A stretch of DNA of 44,965 nucleotides, from assembly GCA_038843015.1 (NCBI GenBank), contig JAWBSH010000012.1, positions 1 through 44,965 of the forward strand, given 5' to 3'. The notes below the pieces were generated by a model that saw only the letters and a program-made list of their open reading frames with translations, did not search any database and was not told the DNA's origin. The position numbers and the translations under genes are program-made. The stretch's first letter is position 1. Each line of letters starts with the position of its first letter. Shown piece by piece: positions 41,413 to 44,965 of the stretch. The DNA is from Zestosphaera sp. (GTDB lineage Archaea > Thermoproteota > Thermoprotei_A > Sulfolobales > NBVN01).

Positions 41413-44361
41413 ATGAAAAAGTACGCATCCTTAACTATACTCTCACTCATCTTAATAGCTACGGTGGTAGTATTCTCGGCTGTAGTGGGCGCGCAACAAC
41501 AAGTAGGTCCCGCATCAGAGTCTATAACCTTTAAGAGGTACCCACTAGTTCCCGACACTATAGCTGCCGCGTTCCAGTCAGGCGAGATACAGGCTTACAT
41601 ATTTGGTATCAGACCAACTCAGTTAGATGCATTCAAAACCATAGAAGCTAACATCACGTATGTTGCCGCGCCAGGAGGCTTAGTAGACATAATACTCAAC
41701 CCAGCACCAGTTAAGACAGTCAATTTAACGGGAGACCATACCGGCAAAACTGTTACGGAGATAGCTAATATGCTCGGAGTTCCTGACAACATAATAGTTC
41801 AGTACTACTACGACTCAGAAAAGGGCGTGACCTTCGTGGATTTAGCTGCTGACGGGGAGAGGATAAATCCTCTCGGGATTAAGAGACTCAGGTTTGCACT
41901 AAACTTCGTAGCTAACAGAGACTACATAGTGAACACGCTCTACAGAGGCTATGCCTCACCCATGTATACTTTCTTATCTGCTTACGACCCAGACTACGCG
42001 TTAGTCGCTGACATAATACTTGCTTACAACTTCAAGTACGACCCCTACTATGCTAGGAAGGTAGTGAGTGAGGAAATGACTAAAGCAGGGGCTTACTTAG
42101 TTGGTGGTAAGTGGTACTATGCTGGTAGTCCGGTGGTTTTGAAGTTTATTATAAGACAAGAAGATGAGAGGCTTGATATAGGTGAGGAATTCTCTAAAGA
42201 CCTGGAATTCTTAGGCTTTACGATCGATAAACTCATAACGACGTTTGACGTAGCTCTAGCTAAGGTGTATGACACAGACCCTGCTGATTTTGAATGGCAC
42301 CTCTACACTGAGGGCTGGGGTAAGTCAGCACCAGACAAGTATGACTCTGGAACTATCAATCAAATGTGTGCGCCGTGGGTTGGCTACATGCCTGGATGGC
42401 AGACAGAAGGTTGGTGGTGGTACAGGAACGACTTCATAGACGAGTATGGGCAGAAGATATACTTAGGTTTATTCACTAGCAGGGAAGAAAGAGACACATG
42501 GTATAGGGACGTGACTAAGACATGTATAGAAGACTCAATAAGGATATGGTTGGCTACTAGAATGGACATACATGTAGTAGTAAAGACTATGAAAGGCATA
42601 ACTACAGACTTAGGTGCCGGAATGAGGTCACCGTTCAATACTAAGGGAGTATATGTTCCGGGCAAGCCTGACCTAACCTTCGGTCATCTATGGGTCTACA
42701 CTGCCCGAACTATTTGGAACATATACGGCGGCTTTACGGACGTTTACAGCGTTGATATAGAGAGAGCTACTTACGACCCAATGATGTGGTCTCACCCACA
42801 CAACGGTCTCCCAATACCTATTAGGTCGAGCTACGAGGTCGTTACTGCAGGTCCTGATGGGAAGCTACCGATACCTTCAGACGCTATCTGGTGGGACGCC
42901 TCGCAAGGCATGTGGGTCTATGCTAACACGTTAGGGAGAGTTAATGCGACCAGCGTCGTCAAGTTTGACATGTCTAAATACTTAGGTGCTAAATGGCACC
43001 ACGGACAGACAATAACTTGGGCTGACATACTAGGTAGCTGGGCTTTATGGCTAGACATATGCTACAACGAGACTAAAGCAAACTACGAGACCCCGATATC
43101 AGGTCCTAACAAGCCGCTCTTCGACACCTTCAAGGCGTTGAGGATAGTAGGCGATACTTTAGAGGTATACGTAGATTACTGGCACTTCGAACCAGCCTAC
43201 ATAGCGAGCTACGCCACATTAACTCCCGTAAACCCTGTCGAGTTACTAATGGTTGAGAATTATCTAGTATTTGACTCTAAGAACTACACGTTCTCAACTA
43301 CATTGAGCACTCGAACAGGACTGCCTGTGTTGAACCCAGTTCCGTTCCCCGATCACGCGGCATCAATAAAGAGCGTAGCTGATGCGTGGAGAGGAGCCGC
43401 ATACTTGCCGAGCAAATACTTCACGCTACCTGACGGAACTAACCTTATGTCCGAAAACGAATGGAGTGGCAGGTTAGACGCTCTATCAGCTTGGATAGCA
43501 CAACACAACCACGCGTGGATTTCGCAAGGACCATACTACCTAGACACCTTTGATAGACTTGCGCAACAAGCTACAATCAGAGCTTTCAGAGACCCAACAT
43601 ACCCGCTCACGCCAGACTTCTGGAACTTAGGCGGCATAATATCTCCGAAGATAGGTGATGTGATAGCTCCAGCATCGATAGAGATAGGCAGTAACCAGAC
43701 AGTCTCGCTCACAGTGCTTGGTGTAGGGCCTTTCAGTGTTAAATACATATTGAGAGAGAAAGGCACCAACAAGATAATGGCTGTGGGTACTGCTACCGAG
43801 GTGGAGCCAGGTGTTTTCGAGATATTCATAGGTAGTGATGTGACTTCTGAATTCAGACCATACTACTACTATGAGCTACTACTAATAGCAACCAGTGAGG
43901 CGGTAGCAGTAATAGACACTACTACAGTGACTTTCGAGTCTGTGCCTTCTCTAGCAGAGTTGGAGAAGAGCTTGAGAGAAGCTATATCTGGAGTAGCTCA
44001 GCAGACTCAAGCACAGCTAGAAGCCTTGAGAGAAACGTTCTCGCTAGCTCTAGGAGCTATAGGTGAGACACTCATCTCAACACTAACTAACATGAGCAAC
44101 AGTATTACATACCTACTTAACATGACTACCTCTACGATAATCACAAACATGAACACTCAATACAACACGCTGTCTTCTAAGATAGATGATGTTTCAGGCA
44201 GGATCTCTACGGTTGAAAGCGAGGTGAGTGACTTGAGCAAGAGTGTAGAGGATATTGGTGGTGCGGTAAGTTCACTAACAACTTACGTGACTATCGTTCT
44301 AGTCATATCGATAATTAACTTGATAGTGAGTGTCGTACTACCTTTCATGAGAAAGAAGTAG
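41413..44361 (+). CDS. ABC transporter substrate-binding protein, family 5, membrane-anchored
   Basis: The 982-residue protein starts with a signal sequence (LTILSLILIATVVVFSAVVG, cleavage near AQQQ). The body is a solute-binding protein of the peptide/nickel/opine family (SBP_bac_5), seen in RLRFALNFVANRDYIVNTLYRG-type and GTINQMCAPWVG segments, but larger than usual. From about residue 840 comes a serine/threonine-rich stalk, then a coiled coil (QLEALRETFSLALG; SSKIDDVSGRISTVESEVS) and a final membrane helix (VLVISIINLIVSVVLPF) with MRKK. Thus the protein is anchored at both ends or at the C-terminus and held off the membrane by a stalk, as in crenarchaeal sugar/peptide binders. Substrate unknown. 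Confidence 0.88.
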   Translation: MKKYASLTILSLILIATVVVFSAVVGAQQQVGPASESITFKRYPLVPDTIAAAFQSGEIQAYIFGIRPTQLDAFKTIEANITYVAAPGGLVDIILNPAPVKTVNLTGDHTGKTVTEIANMLGVPDNIIVQYYYDSEKGVTFVDLAADGERINPLGIKRLRFALNFVANRDYIVNTLYRGYASPMYTFLSAYDPDYALVADIILAYNFKYDPYYARKVVSEEMTKAGAYLVGGKWYYAGSPVVLKFIIRQEDERLDIGEEFSKDLEFLGFTIDKLITTFDVALAKVYDTDPADFEWHLYTEGWGKSAPDKYDSGTINQMCAPWVGYMPGWQTEGWWWYRNDFIDEYGQKIYLGLFTSREERDTWYRDVTKTCIEDSIRIWLATRMDIHVVVKTMKGITTDLGAGMRSPFNTKGVYVPGKPDLTFGHLWVYTARTIWNIYGGFTDVYSVDIERATYDPMMWSHPHNGLPIPIRSSYEVVTAGPDGKLPIPSDAIWWDASQGMWVYANTLGRVNATSVVKFDMSKYLGAKWHHGQTITWADILGSWALWLDICYNETKANYETPISGPNKPLFDTFKALRIVGDTLEVYVDYWHFEPAYIASYATLTPVNPVELLMVENYLVFDSKNYTFSTTLSTRTGLPVLNPVPFPDHAASIKSVADAWRGAAYLPSKYFTLPDGTNLMSENEWSGRLDALSAWIAQHNHAWISQGPYYLDTFDRLAQQATIRAFRDPTYPLTPDFWNLGGIISPKIGDVIAPASIEIGSNQTVSLTVLGVGPFSVKYILREKGTNKIMAVGTATEVEPGVFEIFIGSDVTSEFRPYYYYELLLIATSEAVAVIDTTTVTFESVPSLAELEKSLREAISGVAQQTQAQLEALRETFSLALGAIGETLISTLTNMSNSITYLLNMTTSTIITNMNTQYNTLSSKIDDVSGRISTVESEVSDLSKSVEDIGGAVSSLTTYVTIVLVISIINLIVSVVLPFMRKK

Positions 44362-44369
44362 TAAGAACT

Positions 44370-44397
44370 CCTTTTTAGATCATGTTTTTATTTTAAA
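44370..44397 (+). terminator. T-rich terminator after the binding-protein gene
   Basis: CTCCTTTTT followed by GTTTTTATTTT just after the stop forms the T-rich signal at which archaeal RNA polymerase and FttA end transcription. The following gene has its own AT-rich promoter (AAAAATTTTTAAATCC, about 44499-44514). Confidence 0.55.
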
Positions 44398-44543
44398 AAT
44401 AATATCAAGTTACCTTGTTCTATCGCTTGTTACTCCCGGCTCAGGGGAAGCTACTCTTAACAGAGTTAGCTCTGTTCTGAGGGGCTGATAAGGCTCTTAA
44501 AAATTTTTAAATCCTGGTAGATAGTCTTGTGAGGGTGTGTGTA

Positions 44544-44965
44544 TTGGGCGTTGCTACGGTATTAGCGCGGAGAGCGATATTCCTGGTGTTAGCTCTATTT
44601 CTTGCAGTATTACTGACTGGATTCATACTTGGAATTACTGGTTATATAGATGCTATAATAAATGCTATAATAAATGATGAGGTTCGAGCGTATAGACAGA
44701 TGCTGATTTCATTACCGCAGAAACCTCCGCCTGAAGAGTTAGAGAGGTTAGTTAGCCAATATAGGCAGGAATTAATAGAGTATTGGGGTATGGATAAGCC
44801 TTGGTATGTCAGGATAATTCCGATGGTCTTTAATACCTTAACCCTTAACTTAGGGAAGACTCAAAGTCCTGAAGTAGCGAACGTTGCTGGATTAGCGCCT
44901 AACTCGCCAGTTAATAGTGTGATACTATCATGCCTTCCTAGAACCATATTCATGATAACTTTTGC
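44544..44965 (+). CDS. ABC transporter permease (DppB type), N-terminal part (runs off window)
   Basis: Only 140 residues are visible. After a short start, FLVLALFLAVLLTGFILG forms the first helix, then a long outside loop with YRQELIEYWGMDKPWYVRIIPMV and FNTLTLNLGKTQSPEVANVAG, which matches the DppB-like permease of archaeal importers. TTG 44544 is preceded six bases away by GAGGGTG (44531-44537); GTG 44529 and GTG 44535 are the alternatives. It continues the transporter group with the ATPase and binding protein. Confidence 0.87.
   Translation, partial: MGVATVLARRAIFLVLALFLAVLLTGFILGITGYIDAIINAIINDEVRAYRQMLISLPQKPPPEELERLVSQYRQELIEYWGMDKPWYVRIIPMVFNTLTLNLGKTQSPEVANVAGLAPNSPVNSVILSCLPRTIFMITF

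Overview
The window is about 45 kb of chromosomal DNA from a hyperthermophilic archaeon of the Thermoproteota (Crenarchaeota). The evidence is archaeal/eukaryotic-type informational genes (TBP, Orc1/Cdc6, KEOPS subunits, RNase P protein subunits, archaeal ribosomal proteins), sn-glycerol-1-phosphate dehydrogenase for archaeal lipids, TATA boxes about 25 bases before many genes, GAGGTG-type ribosome binding sites, frequent GTG/TTG starts and tRNA genes with encoded CCA. The long crenarchaeal form of eS6 fits this. An order near Desulfurococcales is my guess; I cannot name a genus.

Layout. 1-0.85 kb: a glycosyltransferase cut by the window edge and a hypothetical gene, both leftward. 0.98-6.35 kb: a dense translation and tRNA-modification cluster (eS24, eS27, Kae1, Bud32, XTP pyrophosphatase, uS15, a Cdc45/RecJ-like protein, Pcc1, eS1). 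6.4-9.0 kb: a GlmU-like nucleotidyltransferase and the GTPase YchF/OLA1. 9.0-10.6 kb: a TnpB relic and a coiled-coil protein with a nuclease-like tail. 10.7-12.9 kb: eL15, an RNA-binding protein and the RNase P subunits Rpp30 and Pop5. 13.0-14.7 kb: a C/D-box sRNA, two head-to-head IS200/IS605 TnpB fragments and the 3' part of an RNA m5C methyltransferase cut off exactly at the transposon end. 14.7-17.7 kb: methylmalonyl-CoA mutase small subunit, epimerase, mutase large subunit and DUF371. 17.8-25.1 kb: eS6, UPF0179, PCMT, a broken ClpP-class peptidase, G1P dehydrogenase, proteasome beta, the termination nuclease FttA/aCPSF1 and a flavin reductase. 25.3-28.5 kb: tRNA-Ala, a radical SAM protein, a PUA protein, LSm, eL37 and DUF211. 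28.5-34.5 kb: antiporter, Orc1/Cdc6, DUF99, aminotransferase and two transporters. 34.8-39.7 kb: tRNA-Leu, a membrane protein, MTA phosphorylase, SIS-like and SDR proteins, a second sRNA, a phosphoesterase, TBP and a third sRNA candidate. 39.8 kb to the end: peptide/sugar ABC transporter genes, the last one cut by the window edge.

The genes mostly serve information processing. Three of the subunits that make t6A in tRNA (Kae1, Bud32, Pcc1) lie in one cluster with ribosomal proteins; RNase P subunits follow eL15; FttA follows the proteasome. The main metabolic unit is the methylmalonyl-CoA mutase/epimerase set, which interconverts succinyl-CoA and the methylmalonyl-CoA isomers.

The most noteworthy findings come from reading between genes. 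Two short RNA genes match the full archaeal C/D-box sRNA geometry (two 12-nt guides and a 3-nt spacer), and a third matches in half; each has a TATA-like box about 26 bases upstream. Two conserved proteins appear to use non-standard start codons (CTG for YchF, ACG for the flavin reductase). Pop5 seems to carry an N-terminal membrane helix. IS605-type elements have destroyed a methyltransferase gene and left precisely definable right ends. I did not find a clear new defence system or a CRISPR array.
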